This document shows, in pieces, positions 12,608 to 23,492 of a stretch of DNA of 64,000 nt (position 1 is the first letter of the stretch; every line of letters starts with the position of its first letter). Source of the DNA: Xylaria sp. FL1777 (Eukaryota; Ascomycota; Sordariomycetes; Xylariales; Xylariaceae); the NCBI GenBank assembly GCA_022578965.1, contig MU400584.1, positions 1-64,000 on the forward strand. Direction: 5' to 3'. The position numbers and the translations under genes were made by a program. Below the pieces are notes generated by a model. It had not been told where the DNA came from. It did no database searches and saw only the letters and a program-made list of their open reading frames with translations.

Positions 12608-15477
12608 ATGGCCGATAGTCTTTCTTCCGATAGAGATTCTCCCACGTCGCCCTCTCATCGCTCTAGCCCTGCCACTAGCCCACCTTCGTCTCCTCCTTCG
12701 ATCGGGGAGAAAAGCACCGCGAAGATGGGGCTCGCCTCCACGTTCACAGAGCAGCAAATGCTGACTGAAGAAAAGAAAGCCCGCGCGGAGAACACCCGAG
12801 CCGAGGCGAAAAGATTGGCAGCCCGCAGGAAGCGGAAGAACATCACACTGTCGCCGCAAGAAAAGGCTCGAAAAGCTAAGGAACTCGACGAGCTACTGCG
12901 CAAATCCAAGATCTTCAGTGATATCCTGACCCAGAAGACGAAAGCGCTTGGCCGTGTTGGTCGCGACTTCGATAACCAGGCATTGGTAGATGCTGGGCTG
13001 AAGCTCAAGGAACAGCCCAAGATAATGTCTGGTGGCACCATGAGAGATTACCAGTTGGAAGGGCTCACATGGATGTTTGAGATATGTCTCCAAGGCATGA
13101 GTGGCATTTTGGCAGATGAGATGGGTCTTGGTTGGTCTTATATTATCAGCTGGCTAGCTCTTGCTCTACGCTAATAAGGGATAGGAAAAACAATCCAAGT
13201 CATCTCATTAGTCGCCCTCTTGCGAGAACAAGAAGACTACTTTGGACCACATCTTGTCATCGCACCATTAAGCACGCTTTCGAATTGGCAGGATGAATTC
13301 CAAAAATGGACTCCGACAATACCGTTTGTCTTATATCACGGAACAATTGAAGAGCGTCAGCAGATCTTTAAAGATAAAATCATGAAACACTATCAAAAGG
13401 GCCCGAATCAGAGATTCCCTGTTGTCTGCACATCGTATGAAATGGTCTTGAGAGATCATGCAGCACTTTCAAAGATTGATTGGGCATTCATCGTTGTGGT
13501 ATGTATGATCTCTACTTACCAAAGTTGTCGAAGTTAATGGATTATCAGGATGAGGGACATCGGATGAAGAATGCAGATGCCAAGCTTTTTAGAGAACTTC
13601 AGCAATTCAAATCAGCCACGCGTCTGCTTATTACAGGAACTCCATTACAAAATAATCTGAAGGAACTATGGTCCCTCCTTCATTTTCTAATGCCAGAAAC
13701 CTTTCTTGATTGGGAAGCGTTCGAGGTATGGTTCGATTTCAGTGACTTGCAGGATGAGGAGGGGACAGCCCAGTTCATCGAAGACAAGGAGAGCCAATCG
13801 CTCGTTTCCAAGATTCATAAAATTCTTCAACCATTGTTGCTTCGGCGAATCAAAGCGGATGTAGCCGCCTATTTACCCAAGAAACGTGAATATGTGCTCT
13901 TTGCACCAATGACAAAAGAGCAAACCGATCTCTACAACGTTGTCAACGACAAGAAAACAGACACGAGAAGCTACTTGGAGAACAAAGTTGTAGAAAGATT
14001 GACTGAAGTGAACAATACCCCAAACGGTTCGAAACGATCGAGTCGACAGTCATCACGAGCGGCTAGTTCACACCAGTCAGAGCCAACTCCTCCACCTGCC
14101 AATAATGCATTTTCCTTGATGATGAGGCCAAAAATTAAGGTATCGGCCCAGTCTAATGTAACAACGAAGACCTCTTCGACAGTCTCGAAGGTAGTTCCAA
14201 AGAGAAAAACATCACCCACTAGCGATGTATCCGTATCGAAAAGCGCTAAATCTAGCCGACAATCGACCCCATCGACTGCCTCACGAAGCAAGGGACGCCC
14301 TCGAAAGAACCGCGTATCCTATAAAGTACCGGATGACGTCGATGAGGACAAGCTTGATGATGAGGCTTTTGAAGACATGCTAGCTAAGGAACTGGAGACC
14401 CAAGAAGAAATTTTTGAGGAAGACTTCCGAGATATCGATGAGATTAAGCGAGCCGAAACGCTTGAATTGGCTAGTACGTAACTGAGTTTTGAAGTGCACT
14501 GCATTCTACTAACATGTCGCAGAGCTACAGATTGCCGATAAGAAGTTAGGGAATCCGCTCATGCAGCTGCGGCTAGTCTGCAACACGCCTCACAACTTTT
14601 ATAATCCCTGGGCCTACGATACCAATGAGCCAATTGATGAAAGCATTGTCACAGCTTCCGGGAAAATGCTTTTATTAGATCGACTACTACCTGCGCTATT
14701 CGAACGCGGCCATAAGGTGTTGATTTTCTCGCAATTCAAGACTCAGCTAGACATTCTCCATGATTACTGTTCTGAGTTGCGCAGGTGGAACGTTTGCCGA
14801 ATTGATGGAAGCGTGTCCCAAGAAGAACGAAGGCAGCAGATTAAAGATTTCAATGAAGATCCCGAACACAAGGTCTTCCTGCTGTCCACTAGGGCAGGTG
14901 GTCAAGGCATTAATCTTGCAAGTGCGGATACAGTTATCCTATTTGATTCGTGAGTTGAGATGGTACTTCGGTCAAAGAAGGTGTGCTAATTTGGGATTCA
15001 GTGATTGGAATCCACAGCAAGATCTCCAGGCTCAAGATCGTTGCCATCGTATCGGTCAAACACGGCCCGTTATCATTTATCGGTTTGCGACGAAGGGCAC
15101 AGTAGAGGAGCAGCTCCTTCTAAGTGCTGACGCAAAACGTCGATTGGAGAAGCTTGTGATTAAGAAAGGAGGGTTCAAAAATATGAGCCAGAAACTTGAA
15201 GCAGGCGAGGATATTGACAAAGAAACCTTGAAAGCCCTATTGCTCAAAGACGGTGAGGTCTACAAGCACAGTGGTGGAGACAAGATTCTTAGTCAAGAGG
15301 ATATAGAGACGTTATTAGACAGGTATTATAATCTTTCTCGTTATTGCGCTGGGATTACTAACTCTTCCTAGGAGCGACGCTGCCTTCGACAGAGCTGCTG
15401 CAGGAGCTGGTAATACCGCCGGCTTTACTGTTGTCGAAACAGGCGCCGACGGTATAACGCAGGTGACTACTTCCTAA
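12608..15477 (+). CDS. mus-30: SNF2-family chromatin remodeller of the LSH/DDM1 type (MUS-30-like)
   Basis: The exon join is 12608-13130, 13185-13498, 13549-14473, 14523-14949, 15002-15322, 15372-15477, about 871 residues. The ATPase core is complete: motif [16 protein letters not shown] spans the first splice junction, motif II is DEGH (about residues 280-283, characteristic of LSH/DDM1/Irc5 proteins rather than DEAH), and motif III is [11 protein letters not shown]. The C-terminal helicase lobe has [47 protein letters not shown] and [12 protein letters not shown] long Ser/basic insert (about [12 protein letters not shown] to RGRPRKN-like AT-hook text) separates the lobes. In Neurospora and plants this family supports genome stability and heterochromatin or DNA methylation. 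Five introns, all canonical. Confidence 0.93.
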
Positions 15478-16060
15478 TCAATTCTGCATTATAGAAGGTT
15501 ACTTAGAGCATTTGATTCGGCTTTTAGAGGTGCAGACATACGGCTATAGATCTTACGCTCAACAATATCTAAGGGATTACTAGCAGGGTTTCGTCTATCA
15601 GAGCTCTCCTGCTCTTGCTTTTGGACATCTGTATAAAAAAAGGTGTGTTTGCATGAAGAGTCATAGGCGGATTGTTCTTCAATAGTATTAGATACACAGG
15701 CTTTGCAAATTTACAGTCAGTAATCAGGCATTCCCCATAGGCTTAGCTTACCTAATATCAGAATACTTGTCTAAACAAAGATATTGTCAAATGCAGCTTT
15801 TTCATAGTTCTAATGCCCAGATAAAAGACGGTAATAAGGAATCAGACCGAACAATTACTTTTCGCTAAACAAGCAGATCCATTGTTCAGCGGAATCACTT
15901 CATGAAACATCACCATGTCCCTTGTTCACCTGTACAAAGCATCTACGCAGCATATAATCAATTCAGTATTATGCCACTTCCCGATTATTATCATATCAAG
16001 TTTAACAGCGTATTGCGAAAGCAACACATCACAAGAATAACATATCCCGAGTACATCACA
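15478..16060. other. Intergenic
   Basis: About 580 bp following the SNF2 gene. An open frame runs upstream of the next gene's chosen ATG (from about 15902), but its sequence is not protein-like. No other signal was seen. Confidence 0.4.
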
Positions 16061-17027
16061 ATGGACGAGGGGTGGGAACGACTCCTCACCACGGAGCAAT
16101 GGAAGTCTATCCCAGGACACTTGTGGACCTGGTTTTTCACAGCGCAGGTGCCTCTATCAGGCCTCATAGGAGTGCCCGCCCTGTACCTCGCGCTCGTGAA
16201 CTCCAGGAAGGTGGTCATCACAGCCGGGAAAGCAGGACATTTCATGACACAGCTCGCGGCATTCTTGCTGCTCCTGCCCGCGAACGCCTACGAGCTCTTC
16301 TTCACCGACAGCGTCCTGGACCCGCCCTTCCCGTTCTGGTTCAGCAGCTTCTGGAGGGGTTTCTTGAGGGGCGTGGCCAACTTCTTTGACCGCTCCCTCG
16401 AGGAGCTGGACACCGACGAGGCTACTCTATACGCTTTTGCTGAAGTTATAGAAAGCCTTCTTCCGCAGTGGGTTCTTGACCGCATTGAGGACGACGAGAG
16501 TGATGATGGGGTTAGACCCCCCTTTCAAGGTTAGTACGCCGCACACTCTTACACCTTCTCCTTTCCCTTTGACATGTGAGCATAAGTCCGCTGGTTATTC
16601 AACAGCGATTCCCTGACCCGCTAGTCCCCGATTCTCTTAACGTTTACACACCATTCGACAGACATGCAATGAACAGCTAACGGTGTATATAAATCTAGGT
16701 GTCGCAGTGACCCGCTCACAACGCACGGGACGGACCCCCAATTCCTTCGCGGGCGAGCTGTTCCTCTGGATCCCGTACGTCCGACGGACGATCCCGGTCC
16801 TGTTTAGCGCCGGCGTGGCCGTCCTCTTAACTTACGTCATCTGCAGGCTTGTAGACGACGATGGTGTGTGCGGCACCTCGACGATTTGCGGCGGCCCCAA
16901 TGGCAAGGGCGAGTACCAGTGTCTTTGGAACAACGACGCTCTCGGCGAGGCTAGTGCCCTTGGGAAGAAACCTTTGCGGTATCGCTTCTTTCATGATGGG
17001 ACGCGCATGCAGTTCCCCGATAGGTGA
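16061..17027 (+). CDS. Unknown membrane protein, about 265 residues
   Basis: Exons are 16061-16529 and 16699-17027. I do not recognise the family. The chosen ATG gives MDEGWERLLTTEQWKSIPGH. Three hydrophobic helices can be seen: about residues 27-46 (VPLSGLIGVPALYLALV), 58-80 (FMTQLAAFLLLLPANAYELFF) and, in exon 2, TIPVLFSAGVAVLLTYVICRL. An acidic patch (DRIEDDESDD) precedes the splice site. The 3' end is uncertain: the stop at 17027 lies directly beside a good donor (GATAG-GTGAGT), and splicing to the TTCTAG acceptor near 17080 would add about 16 residues and end near 17125. Confidence 0.6.
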
Positions 17028-17404
17028 GTCTGGTGAGTCTGGTGAGTATTTTAAACAAAACGTAATCCATGTTTTCTAGTGGTGCTTTTTGTGGCTCTGG
17101 TGTACATGGTGGTTCTTTGAATAGGTAGGTATATTAGCGAGATTTGTTTCTGATTTAAAAAAAAAAAAAAAAAAAAGGCACAGATAAATGAATCTTTGAT
17201 GAAAATCCCCCGAGACGCTCTGCTTAAATCAATGTGGGCTGTTTCTTCCTGTAAAGTGTTGTATGGGTATAATATCAGGGCCGTAGAACATCCGCTTCCA
17301 CTCCTACTCGCTCACCGGAAGATGTATATATCCGCAATCCCGTAATATGAAATATGGTATCGAAACGCCGTGTCCACATCGAACCGCGCCCCCTCATCAT
17401 CCCC
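17028..17404. other. Convergent intergenic spacer
   Basis: This contains a tandem GTGAGTCTG triplication directly after 17022 and a poly-A run (about 17157-17176). Otherwise nothing recognised. Confidence 0.45.
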
Positions 17405-18375
17405 TCACAGCTCCATATCATCATCGCTCTCGTCCCCATCCCCGCGGCCCCCGCGCTCCAGCTCCTCCTCGCGCCGCGAAGCCTCGATACTCGCACCAAG
17501 CTTCCGCACGCCATCGACAACACCCAAGACGAACCCCCTGCTCTCAGCAAGCTCCATGGCGCCCACGCCCCTCAGATTGAGAACCCCGCCCCCTCCCTCG
17601 AGATGCCGCGTGCTGGCGCGCATCTTCGCAGCCCGCACCTCCTGCAGATCGCGCAGCAGGGCCCGGACCTCGGGCGCATTCGGGATATCGTCGGCGGCGT
17701 GCGCGAGCAGCGTCTCGGCGATCTCGAGCCAGTGGTACGGCAGGTAGCCCGAGGGGGCGTCCTGGGTGCAGCTGGGCAGGAACGGCGAGGCCAGGATCAG
17801 TTCCCCCGCGCCGCTGCCCCCACTCCCACTCCCACTCCCACTCCCATCCTGAGTCGTTACGGCGTACGGTCTGGCGACGCCGCGGCCGTGGCCGTCAGAG
17901 CGCATCGGCGGCGGCGGCGGCGCGCTGAAGGCCTCGGGCTTGAGGTTCGTCTCCTCGTTCACGAGCTCCTGCAGCGAGGACGACAGGAGCCAGGGCGGCG
18001 GCACGATGTTTGCGCGGCGCTGTTTCTTGAGGAGCAGGGCGAGCCAGAGGGGGAGGTCGGCGCGGTGCGGCGGGCGGAGCGCGGGGGTTCTGCCCTGCTT
18101 GAGAATTAGATTCTTTGGCCTTTCATTCACTCGTAATGATTGCGTGTAAAAGTAGTGGTGGTTGTGGTTGTGGTTGTGAATCGCATCGGATTGTGAAATA
18201 TAGCGGGGTGGTGGGGTTGAAGGGTGGGATGGGATGGGATGGTATACAGTAGGTATCGTACGCTGAGCATGGGTATGGACTCGAGTCTTTGTCGAGGGAC
18301 TATGGTGATCATTTCCATCTCGCAGAGGAAGGCGACCTCGGTCGGCACGAGGCCTGACGGGAGTGGGAGGGCCAT
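17405..18375 (-). CDS. PSF2: GINS complex subunit Psf2
   Basis: The minus-strand exons are 18375-18262 and 18094-17405, about 267 residues. The N-terminus [20 protein letters not shown] and the junction [20 protein letters not shown] followed by [19 protein letters not shown] are hallmark Psf2 sequence. GINS (Sld5, Psf1, Psf2, Psf3) joins Cdc45 and MCM2-7 to form the replicative helicase. The central part holds Ser-Gly repeats (TCAGGATGGGAGTGGGAGTG-type microsatellite), an insertion relative to yeast. The C-terminal half ([20 protein letters not shown]) matches the family, and the tail is acidic ([10 protein letters not shown]). The large overlapping plus-strand frames are GC-rich shadows. 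Confidence 0.93.
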
Positions 18376-18999
18376 GGTTTTTTCTTTTTTCTTTCTCTCG
18401 TGGAAAATCTAGTGTAGGGATCAAATTGAAGACTTGAATCTTTAAGACGCGATTAGTTACATGACGCGCCGTGGGGGTAAAAGGTACCGTACATGTATAG
18501 AGTGCCCGTAGAGTGTAGATACCTAAGCTAAGGAGACAATGATGTCGGTAGGCCAATCAGCATTGTCAAAGCAAGGTCCACTTACCATTGCCGCATGTAA
18601 CGGAATCATATACCGGTACATATTAATTGTTAGAACTCCTGTATCAACGGGTATACTCATGTAGCATTATTGCCTGTTATATGAGGTATATTTATGTGAA
18701 ATGGGTTGACAAATACTTAACTATTGCGCAGAAAAATGGGAAGTCCATCTTTTAGCTTCAACTAGGTAGGTAGGTACTTATTTATTGTAGTAACCTTGAG
18801 GGTTTAAATGCTATGAAAGACGACGACTTGTTAGGTAACGTCATCGGATCGGGCCTACTATGGTAACCCTTACCCACATGCCTGTCTACCCACACTTGAC
18901 CCCTCAGCTCTCTTTATGAAGAGGGGTCCCGGATTTTATAGTTTACCTAGCAAGTTCCCATTTTACCTTTCAGATTCACTTCTCGCTAAAATAGAAGAC
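18376..18999. promoter_or_regulatory. Divergent intergenic between PSF2 and the aldo-keto reductase
   Basis: About 620 bp serving as promoter space for two divergent genes. It contains a GTAGGTAGGTAC tract near 18768. No gene seen. Confidence 0.45.
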
Positions 19000-20219
19000 A
19001 TGGCAAACCAAGTTCCTTCTCAGAAGTTGGCCTCTGGCTATGTAAGTTATCATAGCCCGTCATTCACAAGCATGGTAGCTGACTGATTCTGTGTAGACCA
19101 TGCCGCTCATCGGCTTTGGTATCTGGAAAGTCCCTCGCGAGACGTGTGCTGAACAAGGTATGTCTATCTAACTCCACGTCTCAGTAATAACGGCATTGAG
19201 TGAAAAGGAAGGTGATGTCAGAGAGTAATAAACCTGTACTGACGCCCAGAAAAAATATAGTCTACAACGCTATTAAGCTTGGATACCGCCACATCGACGG
19301 TGCGTGGGATTACACAAACAGCAAAGAGGCGGGTGAAGGTGTCCGCCGAGCCATTGATGAAGGTATCGTGAAGCGCGAGGACTTGTTCATTACTTCGAAG
19401 CTATGGAACAACTACCACAAGCGCGAGCATGCCTTCGAGATGGCTAAGCTTGAACTCGAGGCCTGGGGCATCGGTTATTTCGATCTGTTCTTAATACACT
19501 TCCCCATCTCACTCGAGTACATCCCCTTCGACCAAATCCGCTGGCCTTGCTTCTGGACCGACAAGGAGCAGACCAAAGTCACGCCTCTCGCGAAGGTGCC
19601 CATTTCCGAGACGTGGAAGGCACTGGAAGATATGGTCCAGACCGCTGAAAACCCTAACGGCTTCGTCAGGAGCATCGGGGTCTCCAACTTCCAGTCCCAG
19701 CTGATCTATGATGTCTTGTCGTATGCCAAGATCCCGGTCTCGGTTCTGCAAATCGAGCATCACCCGTACTTGACGCAGCCCCTGCTCATCAAGATGGCAC
19801 AAGAGAACAATATCACCGTCACTGGCTACTCGTCGTTCGGGCCACAAAGCTTCATTGAATTGAACAATAAAGATGCCGTGAACGCCAAGCCATTGTTCGA
19901 GGTGGACGTGATCAAGAGTATTGCTGAGAAGCACGGCAAGACACCCAGTCAAGTAGTACTGCGTTGGGTAAATGAACCCCTATTTGTTATGTCTTCAGAC
20001 ACGTCGAAGGTTGTATTGACTAACCTCGTATCTTCTGTGCAGAACACACAACGAAACATCGTGGTTATCCCGAAGTCGAACAACGTCGACAGACTAAAGC
20101 AGAACCTCGAGTCGGCCACATTCAACCTCAGCGAGGAGGACATCAAGCAGATTTCAGCCCTAAACAAGGGATTGCGTTTCAACGAGCCTGACAGCTTTGG
20201 ATTCCGGATCTTCGCATAG
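19000..20219 (+). CDS. xyl1: Aldo-keto reductase, NAD(P)H-dependent D-xylose reductase-like
   Basis: The exon join is 19000-19041, 19097-19157, 19261-19967, 20043-20219, giving 328 residues, close to known xylose reductases. The aldo-keto reductase catalytic tetrad is in place: Asp47 and Tyr52 in GYRHIDGAWDY, Lys81 in ITSKLW and His114 in DLFLIHFPI. The segments GYSSFGPQSFIELN and IPKSNNVDRL are typical of xylose reductases and contribute to cofactor binding. The expected reaction is reduction of D-xylose to xylitol in the cytosol. GYRHIDGAWDY differs from the more common GYRLFDGA(E/C)DYGNE, so substrate preference may differ. Intron 3 (75 nt) interrupts the VVLRW-NTQRN junction. Confidence 0.87.
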
Positions 20220-20544
20220 AAAAGTGTGGTATCCTATTGGCGGGATAATTGACAACAATAAGTTCCCTTGCAGTCAGTTTTGGGTACGGCCTAATCATCG
20301 CTGATTTGGGTCTGAAAAGCCGAATTAATGACATCCTATTGGCTGTCTGGATGTTGATGAGGGGTTAAAGCTGGGCGGTTGGCCGAAGTACATGCATACT
20401 ACCTATCTAGGTACCTAGACAGGTAAGTTAGGTAGGTATCCTAGACAGCGTCAGCATAGATCTGCGGGCTAATAAATCGTGCCTGCCTGCCTCATAATAA
20501 ACATTCTCCTCGTGAACTTCTCGACTGCCTCGTGCCAGGTGGGG
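20220..20544. other. Intergenic with CTAGGTACCTAG-type repeat
   Basis: About 325 bp. A low-complexity tract of CTACCTATCTAGGTACCTAGACAG type lies near 20400-20450. No gene. Confidence 0.45.
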
Positions 20545-22560
20545 ATGGATATCGATGATATCCCCGAAGCAGTACTGTGCAATGTTTGTGCATCGATCTT
20601 CAATGAAAATTCGTATGAGAGATGGTCTAGATTTTGGCAGATTTGGCAGCAAATACACGATCAATCTTGGCGTCATCTCGAACGCCATCTTCCACTTCCT
20701 GGTCAGCACCACCGATCTTGGCAGAGTTTCGCAGACGCACTCAGAGAATACTGTTACATCTGCTCTCGTCTCTTCGAATTCTATAATTTAGAGGTGTGCC
20801 ATTACAAGGACCGGTTCCCTCTCCGGTACTTCCTTTGCCTCCAATCCAACGATAAAACATCATTAAGAGGGTACCGATGCTATAGGCTTCGTATCACCGC
20901 CGTTAATTTTGAAACCCAAGAATTTAAAATAATCTCTAACTCGCCGCGGTCGGCCTCGCAAGGGTCAAAAATCCAACCAAAGTACCACATTTGGACGGGA
21001 CGTGAGGATATTGCCGTGGCTGCCCGCATGTGGGTGGATGAGTGCCTGAAGAATCATGCCGCTTGTGCCAAGCCCTCCTCAAGGGGATGGAAGCCGTCAA
21101 GACTACTCGATATCTCCGAAGATAAAATCAAACTAATATTAAGGAGGCAGGCAGAGGCACAGGAGCCTTATGTTACTCTGAGCCATTGTTGGGGAAAGGA
21201 TGAGTTCCTCGTTTTGACACCCCATCTTTTACCGCGCTTTGTTGACGGCGTGCACATATCTGACTTTGCACTCACCTTCCAAGAAACTATCCTAACAGTG
21301 CGACGGCTTGGAGTCCGTTATCTTTGGATAGACTGCTATTGTATCCTACAAGGCGACAGCAACGATGCTATATCGGACTGGAAATATGAGTCCCTCCGTA
21401 TGGGGAAAGTTTACGCCAACAGTCTCCTCAATATAGGCGCCCTCGAATCCGATGGTCCCTCCCACGGGCTCTTCAGATACTCGTTGTCTTTTGGTTTCGG
21501 CTCTTCCAAAATTCATTGGTCCCCTACTCGTCGAGATGCCACTATCCTATTCAGGATTACTCAAATACGCGATAGAGAAGCACCATTGTCTATTTCGAAA
21601 ACGCTGCACTCCAATTTGTTGGATAGAGGATGGGTCGTTCAAGAATGTGCTATGGCCCCTCGGATGCTTTCTTTCGCAAATGACGAAGTAATCTGGCAAT
21701 GTTCGCAATCAGTAGCCAGCGAGGGCTTTGACATAATTGAAGCGGGACGCATGGGGCCACTTGAAGGGTGGAAAAACGATATGTTCTTCGGGCATCCGTT
21801 CTGGCTGTTCAAGAGTCCACGTAATGACTCCCGTGGGCTCAGCCTCCGCAACATTAACATCCAATGGATGATGACATTGAAGACTTATTGTAGATCACGC
21901 CTGTCTTATCCACAAAAAGATCTTTTCACGGCACTTGATGGAATAGGGGCGGAACTTGCAAAGATTTCGGGCAGTCGCTTCGGGTATGGAATGTTAGCGT
22001 CAACTCTACTTGAAGCACTCATCTACGGAACGGAAGACTTACAAAATGTTCATTACGGCAGCCAATTGGCAACCACGAGTTTTCCTAGAGCAGCCGCTAA
22101 AAGAGACAAGACTAGACCTACATGGCATTGGTCATCTTTGTACCCTGAGGTCTATTTCCGGGGCTTCTCCCCGACCTCCTGGCCACAGTCGTCTCCTATG
22201 GCGTATGTTTTCATGTCAGACGACTGCAAGCCACTTCCGAACGCGTCTTCCAAGGATTTCTGGCCGAGCCTTCTCTTGATCGGGCGATTGGTGACAGAGC
22301 CACCGGGCAATGAATGCGAAATTCATCTCGACACGATAGAGGACTACCAGGCCCACGAAGCAAGATTGTATCTTCTCCTAGAAGGCACCAGTCACAGGCC
22401 TCGGTTCAAAATTGACCAGTACTATTGGGGACTTGTGTTGGAGAAATCTAGGCCGGGTGCCTACCGCCGCGTGGGAGTGTGGAATATTTGGAACGAGGAG
22501 GACTTGAGAACGACTCCCGAGATCTTGAAAGTCCGACCACAGCTCATCGTGTTGGAGTAG
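20545..22560 (+). CDS. HET-domain protein (heterokaryon-incompatibility type)
   Basis: A single exon of about 671 residues starting MDIDDIPEAVLCNVCASIF; this ATG is preferred over a non-ATG upstream extension. The HET domain (Pfam PF06985 class) begins at about residue 210 with YVTLSHCWGKDE. It continues through FQETILTVRRLGVRYLWIDC, YCILQGDSNDAISDW and LLDRGWVVQECAMAPRMLSF. N-terminal Cys pairs (CNVCASIF, YCYICSRLF) are common in this class. Such proteins can trigger cell death on heterokaryon fusion or act in related recognition responses; the trigger here is unknown. It lies between an aldo-keto reductase and SEH1. Confidence 0.88.
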   Translation: MDIDDIPEAVLCNVCASIFNENSYERWSRFWQIWQQIHDQSWRHLERHLPLPGQHHRSWQSFADALREYCYICSRLFEFYNLEVCHYKDRFPLRYFLCLQSNDKTSLRGYRCYRLRITAVNFETQEFKIISNSPRSASQGSKIQPKYHIWTGREDIAVAARMWVDECLKNHAACAKPSSRGWKPSRLLDISEDKIKLILRRQAEAQEPYVTLSHCWGKDEFLVLTPHLLPRFVDGVHISDFALTFQETILTVRRLGVRYLWIDCYCILQGDSNDAISDWKYESLRMGKVYANSLLNIGALESDGPSHGLFRYSLSFGFGSSKIHWSPTRRDATILFRITQIRDREAPLSISKTLHSNLLDRGWVVQECAMAPRMLSFANDEVIWQCSQSVASEGFDIIEAGRMGPLEGWKNDMFFGHPFWLFKSPRNDSRGLSLRNINIQWMMTLKTYCRSRLSYPQKDLFTALDGIGAELAKISGSRFGYGMLASTLLEALIYGTEDLQNVHYGSQLATTSFPRAAAKRDKTRPTWHWSSLYPEVYFRGFSPTSWPQSSPMAYVFMSDDCKPLPNASSKDFWPSLLLIGRLVTEPPGNECEIHLDTIEDYQAHEARLYLLLEGTSHRPRFKIDQYYWGLVLEKSRPGAYRRVGVWNIWNEEDLRTTPEILKVRPQLIVLE

Positions 22561-22876
22561 GAGACGGGCCATAGTCGCCTTGGTTGTTGAGGAAGTATCG
22601 GATACATTGCGAGTTTTAAGTTGAAGATTGACAAGGTGGTTACGGTACTTGGAACTTCATTTTAAGCTACGGATTTCACATTTGAGAAAGGAGAGAAGGA
22701 AAAAAGGAAAAGAGAAAAAGAAACGTACAACACCAAGGATTCGCTGGTCGTCACCGACCCAACTACTAATTTGGCGCTCACTGGCTTATCAACGGGGAGA
22801 GCGGACGGGATCCCGAGTTTTCCAATGGCTATGGTCGTACGTGGAATCACGTCAAACTACATGTACTTATATACTA
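22561..22876. other. Intergenic between the HET gene and the MITE
   Basis: About 315 bp following the HET gene stop. A purine-rich stretch (GAAAGGAGAGAAGGAAAAAAG) lies near 22685. No gene. Confidence 0.4.
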
Positions 22877-23164
22877 CGAAGGTCGCGGCAAAAAGTTCTA
22901 ATCATCCTTGGCAACTCCACATAGTGTGTATAGCTTGGGCTCCATACGGCTTGGGCAAGTGCCAGCCAGAGCGTTGATTGAATGGGCAGTTCGGTTGGCA
23001 ATTTGTGGCAGTCGGCAGCAGTTGGTAGCGGTCCGTAAAAAAGAGTTTGGCACTTGGTGCGGGCCGCTTACACTTGGTAGATAATCTATGCGTTCAAAAA
23101 ACGCTAAAAGTTTTGCACTGTTTATTAGCTTAGCAATGATTAGAACTTTTTGCCGGGACCTTCG
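22877..23164. mobile_element. MITE, Tc1/mariner-like (288 bp, TA target duplication)
   Basis: The ends are inverted copies of each other: CGAAGGTCGCGGCAAAAAGT... at 22877-22905 and its complement at 23136-23164, with a single mismatch over 29 bases. Both ends are flanked by TA (22875-22876 and 23165-23166), the target duplication expected of Tc1/mariner transposition. The interior has no coding capacity and carries repeated TTGGCA-like words, so the element is non-autonomous. Confidence 0.78.
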
Positions 23165-23166
23165 TA

Positions 23167-23492
23167 CTGTTCCTGTTATAAGATACCTATAGGCAACTTA
23201 CTGCGTAGGTAGGTGGCCTGTGCATTAGACTTCGCTACCTTACCCCACCATTGTTTACCGGCTGGGTGGCTACCTACTTGTACATACTGTGCTTACTGTT
23301 TATGTAAGGTACCATCTACTCATTCCAGGTTGTAGGTACCTTAGCTAAGCTATCTACAACCCCCTACAGCAAGATTTAGGTAGGCAGCTTCAACAATACA
23401 TACCATCCATGATTTTGAACTTACGCTGCATATTTATCGAATAATTCTTCCAAATTCACCAACCCACCATGGTCAACTGACCAGATTTGAAG
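23167..23492. promoter_or_regulatory. Upstream region of SEH1 with GGTAGGTA/TACC repeats
   Basis: About 325 bp containing several TACCTAC and GGTACC words typical of this genome's intergenic low-complexity sequence. No gene. Confidence 0.4.

Noticed and set aside
17354..18149. Long plus-strand open frames opposite PSF2
   Set aside because: They are GC-rich shadows of the PSF2 coding strand; the minus strand carries unmistakable GINS motifs with a canonical intron.
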